From: Clostridia bacterium
GTDB taxonomy: Bacteria > Bacillota_A > Clostridia > Oscillospirales > CAG-382
Direction: 5' to 3'
NCBI GenBank assembly: GCA_017614095.1
Contig: JAGACN010000123.1
Span: forward strand, 1-8,426
DNA length: 8,426 nucleotides
Both the position numbers and the translations under genes were made by a program. This document shows positions 1 through 5,949 of the stretch, one piece after another; position 1 is the stretch's first letter; every line of letters starts with the position of its first letter. Under the pieces are notes generated by a model. The model was not told the origin of the DNA, did not search any database, and saw only the letters and a list, made by a program, of their open reading frames with translations.

Positions 1-182
1 CGCTTGCGGAGAACATCCAGCACGTCTTCTTCGTTTATCCGGTCTTCCGCGCGGATGTCCGTCACCAGCAGCGCGTTGTGGCAGAACGGGCAGCGGAAAT
101 TGCACCCGGCCGTAAAGAGGGTGCATGCGACTTTTCCCGGATAATCCAGAAGGGTCATTTTTTGAAATCCGTTGAGAACCAT
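1..182 (-). CDS. nrdG: Anaerobic ribonucleotide reductase activating protein, NrdG-type radical SAM (N-terminal part)
   Basis: The first 60 codons run off the left edge of the window. The start reads MVLNGFQKMTLLDYPGK and is followed by a CX3CX2C cluster (Cys27, Cys31, Cys34 in CNFRCPFC), which in radical SAM enzymes binds the 4Fe-4S cluster that cleaves S-adenosylmethionine. The LLDYPGKVACTLFTAGCNFRCPFCHN context is the signature of activases of class III (anaerobic) ribonucleotide reductase. These install the glycyl radical on NrdD, so dNTPs can be made without oxygen. The ATG is fixed by a GAGGAGG Shine-Dalgarno at 189-195, six bases upstream. The gene has its own promoter and a folded leader, and lies just beyond the terminator of the acyl-CoA ligase gene, so it is probably a separate transcript. 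No nrdD is visible. Other pyruvate formate-lyase activase-like enzymes are the main alternative, since the C-terminal part is missing. Confidence 0.85.
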   Translation of the reverse strand, partial: MVLNGFQKMTLLDYPGKVACTLFTAGCNFRCPFCHNALLVTDIRAEDRINEEDVLDVLRK

Positions 183-195
183 CGGAAACCTCCTC

Positions 196-237
196 GACCG
201 GAGAAGGGTGCGCGGATCCGTCCGCGCGAAACCGGTC
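196..237 (-). promoter_or_regulatory. Two-tier hairpin in the nrdG leader, next to the Shine-Dalgarno
   Basis: Two nested perfect inverted repeats lie in the leader. The outer arms are GACCGG (196-201) and CCGGTC (232-237). The inner arms are GCGCGGA (210-216) and TCCGCGC (221-227) with a four-base loop. With transcription starting near 239, the structure would form at the extreme 5' end of the nrdG mRNA. Its outer stem would end one base before the GAGGAGG ribosome binding site. It could protect the RNA end or tune ribosome access. I do not recognise it as a known riboswitch and saw no NrdR-box-like repeat. Confidence 0.5.
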
Positions 238-245
238 TTCGATCC

Positions 246-274
246 ATCTTACCACAGAAGAGGAAACATTTCCA
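246..274 (-). promoter_or_regulatory. Predicted sigma-A-type promoter of nrdG
   Basis: On the minus strand the -10 is TAAGAT (246-251), preceded by TGG (252-254), giving an extended -10. A weak -35, TGGAAA (269-274, four of six consensus bases), lies 17 bases further upstream. Transcription would begin near 239, leaving a leader of about 57 bases. The TGTGGTAAGAT string closely resembles the -10 regions of the other promoters in the window. Confidence 0.6.
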
Positions 275-318
275 CCTTTTTCGGAAAGCTTTTTTCGAAA
301 CGGCGGTACGGATCTTGG

Positions 319-361
319 AAAAAGCGAAAAAGAAAGGGCGGAACGGGATTTCCGTTCCGCC
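319..361 (-). terminator. Rho-independent terminator of the acyl-CoA ligase gene
   Basis: A perfect 10-base stem (GGCGGAACGG at 337-346 with CCGTTCCGCC at 352-361, five-base loop) is followed on the minus strand by the T-rich stretch CTTTCTTTTTCGCTTTTT. It begins 14 bases after the stop codon of the ligase gene and insulates it from nrdG. Confidence 0.9.
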
Positions 362-375
362 GGGAATGCGTTTTT

Positions 376-2088
376 TCAGTTGTCGATGCGCTTGTCGATC
401 TTGAACTTGGTGATTTTCCTCGAGGTGTTCTTCGGGAACTCCTCGGTGCGCAGCTTGACCCGCTGGATAGCTTTGTAGTTCGGGTTCCGCTTGTTGATCT
501 CCCGGATGCCGGCTTCGAAATATGCCTGCGGGTCGGTCACGCCGCGGGCTTCCAGGACGGCCGCGTCCGGATAGATCTCCGCGACGATGATGTTTTCGCC
601 TTCCTTTTTCTGCGCGGGCTCGCCCTCGTAGACGACCACTTCCGATACGCCTTCGATGCGGGTGATCTCCGTCTCCAGTTCTTCCGGATAGACGTTCTTT
701 CCGTTCGCCAGGATGATGATGTTCTTGATGCGCCCGGTGATGTAGAGCCAGCCGTCTTCATCCAGCCGTCCCCAGTCGCCGGTGCGGAAATATCCGTTCT
801 CGTCGAACGCTTCCGCCGTCGCGTCCGGATCCTTGTAGTAGCCGAGCATGACGTTCGGTCCCTTGACGCAGATCTCGCCTTCGCCGTCTTCGCCCGGGTT
901 GCGGATCTTGACTTTTTCGCCGATAATCGGGATACCGACGGAGCCCGGCTTCTGCAGCTTGTTCCGGTTGCACGCGATCAGGGGGGCGCATTCGGTGATG
1001 CCGTATCCGTTCAGGATGGTGATGCCGATGTTGTCGAAGAAGGAGATGATGTCCTGGTTCAGCGCGGCGCCGCCGCAGATGATCATCTCGCATTTGCCGC
1101 CGAAGACCGCGTGGACCTCCTTGAACAGATCCTTCCGGCGGTCGATGCCGATCTTCCGGAGCTTGTTGGACAGTTTGATGCCCGTCTGCAGTTTCTGCTC
1201 TTTTCCGGATTCGCGGATGCCGGCGATGATCTTCTTGTACAGCGTCTCGACGAACAGCGGGACCAGGATCAGGTGGGTCGGCTGCTGTTCTTTCAGTTCT
1301 TTCTGGATATACCGGAGCCCGCTCGACAGATAGATCTCGGACCCCTGGGCGTAGTGGCCGACCAGGTTGACGGTCGAGCCGAACGTGTGGTGCAGCGGCA
1401 GGAAGCACATGGTCTTCGGCGTGATGGCGAAATTGTACATGCCCTGCGTCATATCCGACACGATGTTGGTCTGGGAGAGCATGACGCCCTTGCCCTTGCC
1501 GGTGGTCCCGGACGTGAAGACGATGGACGCCAGCCGGTCCGGATTGATCTTGTAGTCGTCGTAGCGGGTGTTGCCCGCCGACAGGAACCCGTAGCCTCTG
1601 GACTGCAGGCCCGCCAGCGTGAGGTCGCCTTCCCGGCCGTCGCCCCACATGCAGACGAACTGCTTGACCTGCGGGTTGCGTGCCCGGATCGCCTCCATTT
1701 TTGCGGACGCTTCCGAAGAGTAGAAAACGTATTCGCATTCCGCGCGGGCGATGGTCTCCGCCAGATCGCCTTCCGGCCATTCCTTGTCCAGCGGCACGGT
1801 GACGGCGCCGACGGCCATGAGGGCGAAATAGGTATAGACCCAGCCGGGCGTCGCGCCGCCGATCACGGCGCAGTGGCTGTCGCGGCATCCGAGGTCGATC
1901 AAGGCGGTGCCGTATGCGCGGATATCTTCGGCGGCTTCCGCGTAGGTGATGTGCTTCGCTTCCGGATCCGTCGGCTTGTCCCGGTAGGAGAGGGCGTAGC
2001 GGTCCGGATATTTTTCGGCGACATTGTTCACCATGATGCGGAAATCCGCAAAAAAGGTTGTTTCGTACAGCGGGTAGTTCTTGACCAT
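376..2088 (-). CDS. Long-chain acyl-CoA (or acyl-ACP) synthetase, AMP-forming
   Basis: This complete 570-residue ANL-superfamily adenylating enzyme would activate a carboxylic acid, most likely a long-chain fatty acid, with ATP to an acyl-adenylate and then transfer it to a thiol such as CoA. The motifs are in order: phosphate loop TSGTTGKGKG (192-201), the HHTFG region (233-237), YGITE (362-366), RTGD (435-438) ending in the ribose-binding Asp438, GRIKN (452-456), the NGKNVYPEE hinge region (462-470), and a C-terminal catalytic lysine in NTSRKITKF (Lys558). The length fits bacterial FadD-like enzymes, and no transmembrane segment stands out. The ATG has an AAGGA site about 11 bases upstream. 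The gene is monocistronic, with its own promoter, palindromes upstream and a strong terminator. No fatty-acid genes flank it, so the substrate is uncertain. It may recycle exogenous fatty acids or act in lipid or polyketide-like chemistry. Confidence 0.9.
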   Translation of the reverse strand: MVKNYPLYETTFFADFRIMVNNVAEKYPDRYALSYRDKPTDPEAKHITYAEAAEDIRAYGTALIDLGCRDSHCAVIGGATPGWVYTYFALMAVGAVTVPLDKEWPEGDLAETIARAECEYVFYSSEASAKMEAIRARNPQVKQFVCMWGDGREGDLTLAGLQSRGYGFLSAGNTRYDDYKINPDRLASIVFTSGTTGKGKGVMLSQTNIVSDMTQGMYNFAITPKTMCFLPLHHTFGSTVNLVGHYAQGSEIYLSSGLRYIQKELKEQQPTHLILVPLFVETLYKKIIAGIRESGKEQKLQTGIKLSNKLRKIGIDRRKDLFKEVHAVFGGKCEMIICGGAALNQDIISFFDNIGITILNGYGITECAPLIACNRNKLQKPGSVGIPIIGEKVKIRNPGEDGEGEICVKGPNVMLGYYKDPDATAEAFDENGYFRTGDWGRLDEDGWLYITGRIKNIIILANGKNVYPEELETEITRIEGVSEVVVYEGEPAQKKEGENIIVAEIYPDAAVLEARGVTDPQAYFEAGIREINKRNPNYKAIQRVKLRTEEFPKNTSRKITKFKIDKRIDN

Positions 2089-2123
2089 AGCAATCGATTT
2101 CCTTTATCTGTTACATGAGGAGC

Positions 2124-2143
2124 TGGCCGATGACAAGCGGCCA
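2124..2143 (-). promoter_or_regulatory. Inverted repeat at the 5' end of the acyl-CoA ligase transcript
   Basis: A perfect 6-base inverted repeat, TGGCCG (2124-2129) and CGGCCA (2138-2143), has an 8-base spacer. It begins about four bases after the predicted transcription start (near 2147). It could be an mRNA 5' hairpin or an operator overlapping the start site. It does not resemble the FapR fatty-acid repressor site. Confidence 0.45.
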
Positions 2144-2153
2144 CCAAATGCCC

Positions 2154-2181
2154 ATTATACCATAGATGCGCGAAAAGTCAA
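2154..2181 (-). promoter_or_regulatory. Predicted promoter of the acyl-CoA ligase gene
   Basis: On the minus strand a TTGACT -35 (2176-2181) is separated by 16 bases from a perfect TATAAT -10 (2154-2159), which carries an upstream TGG (2160-2162). This is the strongest -10 in the window. Transcription would start near 2147, giving a leader of about 59 bases. The promoter diverges from the one at 2344. Confidence 0.8.
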
Positions 2182-2192
2182 TCCCGAAGTCC

Positions 2193-2205
2193 CCTCATAA
2201 TGAGG
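2193..2205. promoter_or_regulatory. 13-base perfect palindrome upstream of the ligase promoter (possible operator)
   Basis: CCTCATAATGAGG is a 6-1-6 perfect palindrome. Its centre is about 52 bases upstream of the predicted ligase transcription start and 12 bases from the near end of the -35 box. That position suits an activator, or a regulator acting on the divergent pair. The site has no T-tract after it in the plus direction, and the arms are AT-balanced, so a DNA-binding site is more likely than a terminator. I cannot name the regulator. Confidence 0.4.
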
Positions 2206-2212
2206 AAAAACG

Positions 2213-2245
2213 TAAAACAGGAAACCGGGAAGCTAAAACAGGAAA
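2213..2245. repeat. 12-base direct repeat with 21-base period
   Basis: TAAAACAGGAAA occurs at 2213-2224 and again, exactly, at 2234-2245. The start-to-start distance of 21 bases is two helical turns, which would put both copies on the same DNA face. They lie in the divergent intergenic region just upstream of the palindrome at 2193-2205, so they may be paired protein-binding sites. Chance in an A-rich stretch is possible. Confidence 0.45.
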
Positions 2246-2343
2246 AGAAGTAAAAGCCCTTTTCCGTCCCGCTTTCATTTTTTTCTTTCCTCTTGTCCGG
2301 GACAGACGCGGATCCGGCCTTTTGGACGGCGCGGGACTTGTTC

Positions 2344-2372
2344 TTGACAGATCCCCGGTTCTGTGGTAAAAT
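2344..2372 (+). promoter_or_regulatory. Predicted promoter of the membrane protein gene
   Basis: A perfect TTGACA -35 (2344-2349), a 17-base spacer and TAAAAT (2367-2372) with an upstream TGG (2364-2366) make a near-consensus housekeeping promoter. The start would be near 2379, giving a leader of about 85 bases. Confidence 0.85.
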
Positions 2373-2406
2373 GTCGACGGAAAAAAAGAAATACCGAACG
2401 AAGGGA

Positions 2407-2448
2407 GTCCGCCGCCTCCCGCGCTTTCATCCGCGGGCGTCCGGCGAC
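2407..2448 (+). promoter_or_regulatory. Stable hairpin in the membrane protein leader
   Basis: The arms 2407-2414 and 2442-2448 (GTC, a bulged C, GCCG against CGGCGAC) enclose a second stem, CCCGCG (2418-2423) with CGCGGG (2432-2437) and an 8-base loop. The purine-rich AAGGGAG (2401-2407) lies directly before it. The start codon follows 15 bases after it, and there is no Shine-Dalgarno in the usual place. The fold may bring AAGGGAG closer to the start, or may slow initiation. Confidence 0.45.
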
Positions 2449-2463
2449 AAACGGCAAACCGTT

Positions 2464-3699
2464 ATGAAAAAGATTTTTTCCGTTTTCCTGACAGGCCTGC
2501 TGATCCTGTCCTGCCTGGTCCTCGCCGTGTCCGCGAGATCCGATTCCTCGAACAGCGACTGGAGCAAGAAATTCGTCGTCATCAGGAACACCCCCGAGGC
2601 CGAGCTGTCCGTCCGCACTGGCGACATCGACGCCTGCAACGACGAGTCCGCGGTATCCGACAAAGGGTACGACCCGTTCACGGCCAAAAGCCAGTACTCT
2701 CACGGATATCCGTGGGCGAAGGACGAGGACGATCCCGCCGGGACCGACCGCATCTACGTCGGCTCTCACTGGAGCGGAGAAGCCAACGACGGATACTCGT
2801 CCAACTACGAAGGATACAAGAGCGGGGACGATACGGAGAACGCGTACGGAGACGGCGCCCTGAAACTGGTTCTTGAATACGACGCATCCGCGATCACTCT
2901 GAAAAACGTGCTTCTGCAGCTTTGCATCGACGACTTCCAGGCCGTCTCGCACGGCAGCTGCTTCACGGTGACCCTGAACGGCAAGGACGCCCCCTTCATC
3001 GCGGAACTGCTGAACCATACCGATCAGACCGGCCCGACCGCGCACATCGTGTCCGCGATCATTCCTTCCGGATTCTTCGAAGAGATCAAATCCGGAAGGC
3101 TGACCGTCGTCATCGACGAGACCACGGGCGTCGGCGACGGATACGCCGTCGACTTCGCGAAGCTTCTCATCAACTACGACGAGAAGGTCTTTACCGGCTC
3201 GTTCAGTGGAACGACGGAACCCGGCGCGACCGTTCGTCTGCTCGGCACCTCCACGACCGTCACCGCCTCGTCCACGGGAGGATTCACGTTCAGCGCGATT
3301 CCCGGGATCAACGCGGTCCGCGCTTCCAAGAACGGATTTGCGGAAGGCTTCGACAGCGGGATCGTCCTCAGTTCCGGAACGGAATGGGAGGCGAACGTTC
3401 CGCTCGACGAAGGAACGGGAAATCCCGACATCGACTTCTCGAAATTCGGCGTCACAAGCGCGGCAGAAAATACCGGCGAAAATTCGCCCGCGTCAGGCTC
3501 CGAAGCAAACGGGACGGCCGAGTCCGGCGATCCAGGAACCCAGAACGCGGCCGCAAGCGAATGCCCGATCTGCCACTTCTGCCCGCAGCCTCTCGGACTG
3601 TGCATCTTCATCTGGCTCGCGATCCTTCTGCTGGTGATCATCATCATCGTCGTGATCGTCATCGTGGTCAAGAAGAGCAAGAAGAAAGAAAACAATTAA
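2464..3699 (+). CDS. Secreted, membrane-anchored surface protein with a Cys-rich C-terminal anchor
   Basis: I do not recognise a named family. This 411-residue protein starts with a signal peptide (MKKIFSVFLTGLLILSC..., likely cleaved after AVSA near residue 24). Residues about 33-240 form an acidic, Gly/Asp/Tyr-rich extracellular region ending in a beta-rich part. Residues about 243-315 (SGTTEPGATVRLLGTST...GGFTFSAIPG) resemble a carboxypeptidase-regulatory or Ig-like beta sandwich. A low-complexity Ala/Ser/Gly/Glu linker (331-366) leads to CPICHFCPQPLGLC (Cys367, 370, 373, 380), one hydrophobic helix (377-402) and a basic tail, KKSKKKENN. The predicted topology is type I with most of the protein outside. 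The ATG at 2464 was chosen because it begins the signal peptide, while in-frame starts further upstream lie in or before the promoter. No Shine-Dalgarno is obvious. The gene has its own promoter and terminator. A role in wall binding or surface display is inference. Confidence 0.75.
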   Translation: MKKIFSVFLTGLLILSCLVLAVSARSDSSNSDWSKKFVVIRNTPEAELSVRTGDIDACNDESAVSDKGYDPFTAKSQYSHGYPWAKDEDDPAGTDRIYVGSHWSGEANDGYSSNYEGYKSGDDTENAYGDGALKLVLEYDASAITLKNVLLQLCIDDFQAVSHGSCFTVTLNGKDAPFIAELLNHTDQTGPTAHIVSAIIPSGFFEEIKSGRLTVVIDETTGVGDGYAVDFAKLLINYDEKVFTGSFSGTTEPGATVRLLGTSTTVTASSTGGFTFSAIPGINAVRASKNGFAEGFDSGIVLSSGTEWEANVPLDEGTGNPDIDFSKFGVTSAAENTGENSPASGSEANGTAESGDPGTQNAAASECPICHFCPQPLGLCIFIWLAILLLVIIIIVVIVIVVKKSKKKENN

Positions 3700-3723
3700 G
3701 GATTTCCGCAAAACCGCATACCC

Positions 3724-3753
3724 GGGCCCGACTCTTTCTGCCGGGCCCTTTTT
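3724..3753 (+). terminator. Rho-independent terminator after the membrane protein gene
   Basis: GGGCCCG (3724-3730) pairs perfectly with CGGGCCC (3742-3748) across an 11-base loop and is followed by TTTTT. It lies 24 bases after the stop codon. Confidence 0.92.
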
Positions 3754-3812
3754 GACCTTTTCCGATTCGGCCGCAAGCTGCAGATGAAAAACGAAAAGCT
3801 TTCCGGCGGCTG

Positions 3813-3842
3813 TTGCTTTCGGCGGACGGATTGTGGTATAGT
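3813..3842 (+). promoter_or_regulatory. Predicted promoter of the yhaM-macro operon
   Basis: TTGCTT (3813-3818), an 18-base spacer and TATAGT (3837-3842) with an upstream TGG (3834-3836). The start would be near 3849, giving a leader of only about 29 bases. This is the only leader of the five without an obvious hairpin. Confidence 0.75.
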
Positions 3843-3861
3843 ATATGAAGGAAGGAATTCG

Positions 3862-3870
3862 AAAGGAGAT
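3862..3870 (+). promoter_or_regulatory. Ribosome binding site that fixes the yhaM start
   Basis: AAAGGAGAT lies just before the ATG at 3878, with nine bases after GGAG. An in-frame ATG at 3845 lies between the -10 box and the predicted transcription start, so it cannot be the start of this transcript. Confidence 0.85.
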
Positions 3871-3877
3871 CGACACT

Positions 3878-4819
3878 ATGGGACAGACTATCGAATCGCT
3901 GGAAACCGGCATGCACGTGGAGGGCTTTTATCTGCTGAAGGACGCAAACGTCAAGATCACGACGTCCGGCAAACCCTATCTGATGGGCGTGCTGGCGGAT
4001 AAAACGGGGACGGTGGAATTCAAGATCTGGGACTACAGCGGCCCGGTCACCAACGCGGACGTCGGCAACATCATCAAGATCCGGGGCGAAGCGAACGACT
4101 ACCGCGGAACGGTCCAGGTCATCGGCACCCTGATCCGGCGCGCGGTCCCGACGGACCCTTACGACGTGTCCGAACTGGTCCCGACCGCGCCCATCGATAC
4201 GGAGGAGGCGCTGCTGCAGGTCCGCGAACTGATCTCGCGCATGAAAGACCGGGACTACCGGACGCTGTGCGACGCCATGCTGGACCGGCATCTGTCGGAT
4301 TTCCGCAACATCCCGGCCGCCAAATCCGTTCATCACAGCTTCTTGAACGGACTGTTGATGCATACCTCGTTCATGATGCGGGCGGCGGACTTCTACGCGG
4401 ACATGTATCCGGCCATTCTGGACCGGGATCTGCTGATGGCAGGGACGTTTCTGCACGACCTGGCGAAGCGGGAGGAATTCCTGTTTTCGGAACTGGGCAT
4501 CGTGACGGACTATTCCGCCAAGGGCTATCTGATCGGCCATCTGGTGCTCGGCGCGGAGGACGTCGCGGAAGTCGGAAAGGAATGCGGCATGCCGGACGGC
4601 AAGATCATGCTGCTGCAGCATCTGATCCTTTCCCATCACGGAAAGCCGGAGTTCGGCGCGGCCGTCAAGCCCATGTGCGCCGAAGCAGAACTCCTGTCCT
4701 ATCTGGATATGATCGACAGCCGGATGGAGATCTACCACGAAGCGTATCAGGAACTGGAACCGGGGACGTTCAGCGACCGCATCTTCGCGCTGGACGGAAA
4801 GGTTTACAAACACGAATAA
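3878..4819 (+). CDS. yhaM: 3'-5' exoribonuclease, YhaM family (OB-fold + HD domain)
   Basis: This 313-residue protein matches the size and architecture of Bacillus YhaM, a metal-dependent (Mn2+) 3'-5' exonuclease of RNA and single-stranded DNA. Residues about 10-90 form an OB-fold-like nucleic-acid binding domain (LMGVLADKTGTVEFKIWDYSG...). An HD domain follows at about 150-285: VHHSFLNGLLMHT (His152, His153, His162), the FLHDLAK metal motif (His193-Asp194), GHLVLG (His221), LSHHG (His253-His254) and the YLDMIDSRM helix. It is predicted to be cytoplasmic. It is the first gene of an apparent two-gene operon, with the macro-domain gene 24 bases downstream behind its own GGGAGGG site. A plausible role is trimming of mRNA 3' ends. 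Another HD-domain phosphohydrolase is possible, but the OB-HD order and length favour YhaM. Confidence 0.88.
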   Translation: MGQTIESLETGMHVEGFYLLKDANVKITTSGKPYLMGVLADKTGTVEFKIWDYSGPVTNADVGNIIKIRGEANDYRGTVQVIGTLIRRAVPTDPYDVSELVPTAPIDTEEALLQVRELISRMKDRDYRTLCDAMLDRHLSDFRNIPAAKSVHHSFLNGLLMHTSFMMRAADFYADMYPAILDRDLLMAGTFLHDLAKREEFLFSELGIVTDYSAKGYLIGHLVLGAEDVAEVGKECGMPDGKIMLLQHLILSHHGKPEFGAAVKPMCAEAELLSYLDMIDSRMEIYHEAYQELEPGTFSDRIFALDGKVYKHE

Positions 4820-4843
4820 TGTGGAAAAGAGGGAGGGACCGAT

Positions 4844-5878
4844 ATGCCGTTTCTGCTTTGGGAAGGTGATCTGACGACCTACCGCGCGGACGCCGTTGTC
4901 AACGCGGCCAATCCGTCGTTGCTCGGCGGAGGGGGCGTGGACGGCGCCATTCACCGCGCGGCCGGGCCGGAACTGTTCGAGGAGTGCCTGACGCTGGGCG
5001 GATGCAGGACCGGAGAAGCCAAGCGGACGAAGGGCTACAACATGCCCTGCCGGTACATTATCCATACCGTCGGCCCCGTCTGGACGGACGGGCAGCACGG
5101 CGAACCGGAACTGCTCGCTTCCTGTTACCGGGAATCGCTGCGTCTGGCGAACGAATCCGGCTGCGGGTCGGTCGCCTTTCCGCTGATCTCGGCCGGCGCC
5201 TACGGCTGTCCGCCCGCGGAAGCGTGGCGGGTCGCACGGGAGGCCATCGCCGCGTTTCTGGCGGAAGAACCCGAAATGACCGTGACGATGGTGGTCCTGA
5301 ACCGGAAATTGCTGTGGGCGGACAACGGGGAGAAAACCGAACTCGCCGACCGGCTGGACCGCGGGAACGAGGGCCCGGCTTTGCTCGGATCCGCCGCCGC
5401 GACGCCGCTTTGTTCAAAGATCGAGGACCGTTTGGCCGGGTCTTTCATACCCAACCGGAAAGCCGCCGCCCGGATGCCCCGCATTGAAGAAGCCGTTTGC
5501 TGCGAAGACGCGGATCTGGAGGAACGGCTCCGCTCGCGGGACGAGAGTTTCACCGAGATGCTGCTCCGGAAGATCGACGAGTCCGGCATGACGGACGCGC
5601 AATGCTACCGGCAGGCGAACGTCGACCGGAAACTGTTTTCGAAGATCCGGAGCGACCGGTTCTACCGGCCCAGCAAGCAGACCGCTCTGGCTTTCGCTTT
5701 CGCGCTCCGGCTGTCCCGGGAGGATACGAGGGATCTGCTGCGGAAAGCGGGATTCGCGCTCTCCGAAAGCACGACGTTCGATCTGATCATCGGCTATTTC
5801 CTGGAAAAAGGGGAATACGATCTGATGACCGTCAACGAAGCGCTGTTCGCATACGACCAGCCGCTGCTCGGCCGCTGA
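4844..5878 (+). CDS. Macro domain protein with C-terminal XRE-like helix-turn-helix
   Basis: This 344-residue protein has two parts. Residues about 1-165 are a MacroD-type macro domain. [18 protein letters not shown] (20-37) carries the Asn23 and Asp33 equivalents used in catalysis by MacroD enzymes. GPVW follows at 77-80, and the phosphate loop ISAGAYGCP is at 115-123. Such domains bind ADP-ribose and can remove it from proteins or deacetylate O-acetyl-ADP-ribose. After a poorly conserved-looking linker (about 166-230), residues 236-303 read like an XRE-type helix-turn-helix ([20 protein letters not shown], then a [13 protein letters not shown] helix). A tail, about 305-344, contains [14 protein letters not shown]. 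The start follows GGGAGGG (4831-4837) by six bases. Whether the C-terminal part binds DNA or protein is inference. The key macro residues look intact, so the domain is probably active rather than only binding. Confidence 0.85.
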   Translation: MPFLLWEGDLTTYRADAVVNAANPSLLGGGGVDGAIHRAAGPELFEECLTLGGCRTGEAKRTKGYNMPCRYIIHTVGPVWTDGQHGEPELLASCYRESLRLANESGCGSVAFPLISAGAYGCPPAEAWRVAREAIAAFLAEEPEMTVTMVVLNRKLLWADNGEKTELADRLDRGNEGPALLGSAAATPLCSKIEDRLAGSFIPNRKAAARMPRIEEAVCCEDADLEERLRSRDESFTEMLLRKIDESGMTDAQCYRQANVDRKLFSKIRSDRFYRPSKQTALAFAFALRLSREDTRDLLRKAGFALSESTTFDLIIGYFLEKGEYDLMTVNEALFAYDQPLLGR

Positions 5879-5893
5879 CCGGCCCTTCAAAAT

Positions 5894-5929
5894 GTCGCCT
5901 GGCAGGCGACCACCGGGTCTTCCTTTTTT
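5894..5929 (+). terminator. Weak terminator candidate, or operator, after the macro gene
   Basis: GTCGCCTGGCAGGCGAC (5894-5910) is a perfect 7-base stem with a 3-base loop, 15 bases after the stop codon. A run of six T (5924-5929) follows, but 13 bases after the stem, so it is not a textbook terminator. The palindrome also lies where the -35 region of the next promoter should be. It could therefore be an operator controlling the VWA operon, or serve both roles. Confidence 0.45.
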
Positions 5930-5937
5930 GGTATACT
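5929..5937 (+). promoter_or_regulatory. Extended -10 promoter of the VWA operon
   Basis: TGG (5929-5931) followed by TATACT (5932-5937). No good -35 is found 16-19 bases upstream (ACCACC-like), so initiation would rely on the extended -10 or on an activator. The start would be near 5944. Confidence 0.6.
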
Positions 5938-5949
5938 GCGGATGCAAAG

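Larger units (their letters stand above)
2089..2463. other. Divergent intergenic region, non-coding
   Basis: This gap separates the acyl-CoA ligase gene from the membrane protein gene. It holds the two leaders, both promoters, the palindrome and the direct repeat listed separately. Between 2246 and 2343 I see only a pyrimidine-rich stretch and GC-rich filler, with no convincing gene or structured RNA. Apparent frames through it are extensions of neighbouring frames and lack ribosome binding sites. Confidence 0.7.

Noticed and set aside
172..2118. 648-codon open frame on the plus strand
   Set aside because: It lies opposite the acyl-CoA ligase, whose motifs are unmistakable. It is Arg/Asp/Val-rich, has no recognisable domain and no ribosome site, and results from GC-rich third positions.
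2295..2305. Short palindrome TGTCCGGGACA
   Set aside because: It has only five bases per arm in GC-rich DNA, with no link to a promoter element, so chance is enough to explain it.
2293..2463. In-frame N-terminal extension of the membrane protein
   Set aside because: The upstream ATGs at 2293 and 2371 lie before or inside the promoter, and the extension would bury the signal peptide.
2509..2517. Possible lipobox cysteine (ILSC, Cys17) in the membrane protein
   Set aside because: Leu at -2 is a poor fit and strongly hydrophobic residues continue after the Cys, so an ordinary signal peptide fits better. The C-terminal helix provides the anchor.
2275..3045. 256-codon minus-strand frame
   Set aside because: It is antisense to the membrane protein gene and crosses its promoter. 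It has no ribosome site or domain.
3845..3877. Earlier ATG for the YhaM protein
   Set aside because: It lies upstream of the predicted transcription start, while the ATG at 3878 has a strong ribosome site.
3668..5098. 476-codon open frame on the minus strand
   Set aside because: It is antisense to yhaM and the macro gene and crosses a terminator and a promoter. Its composition is that of an antisense shadow.
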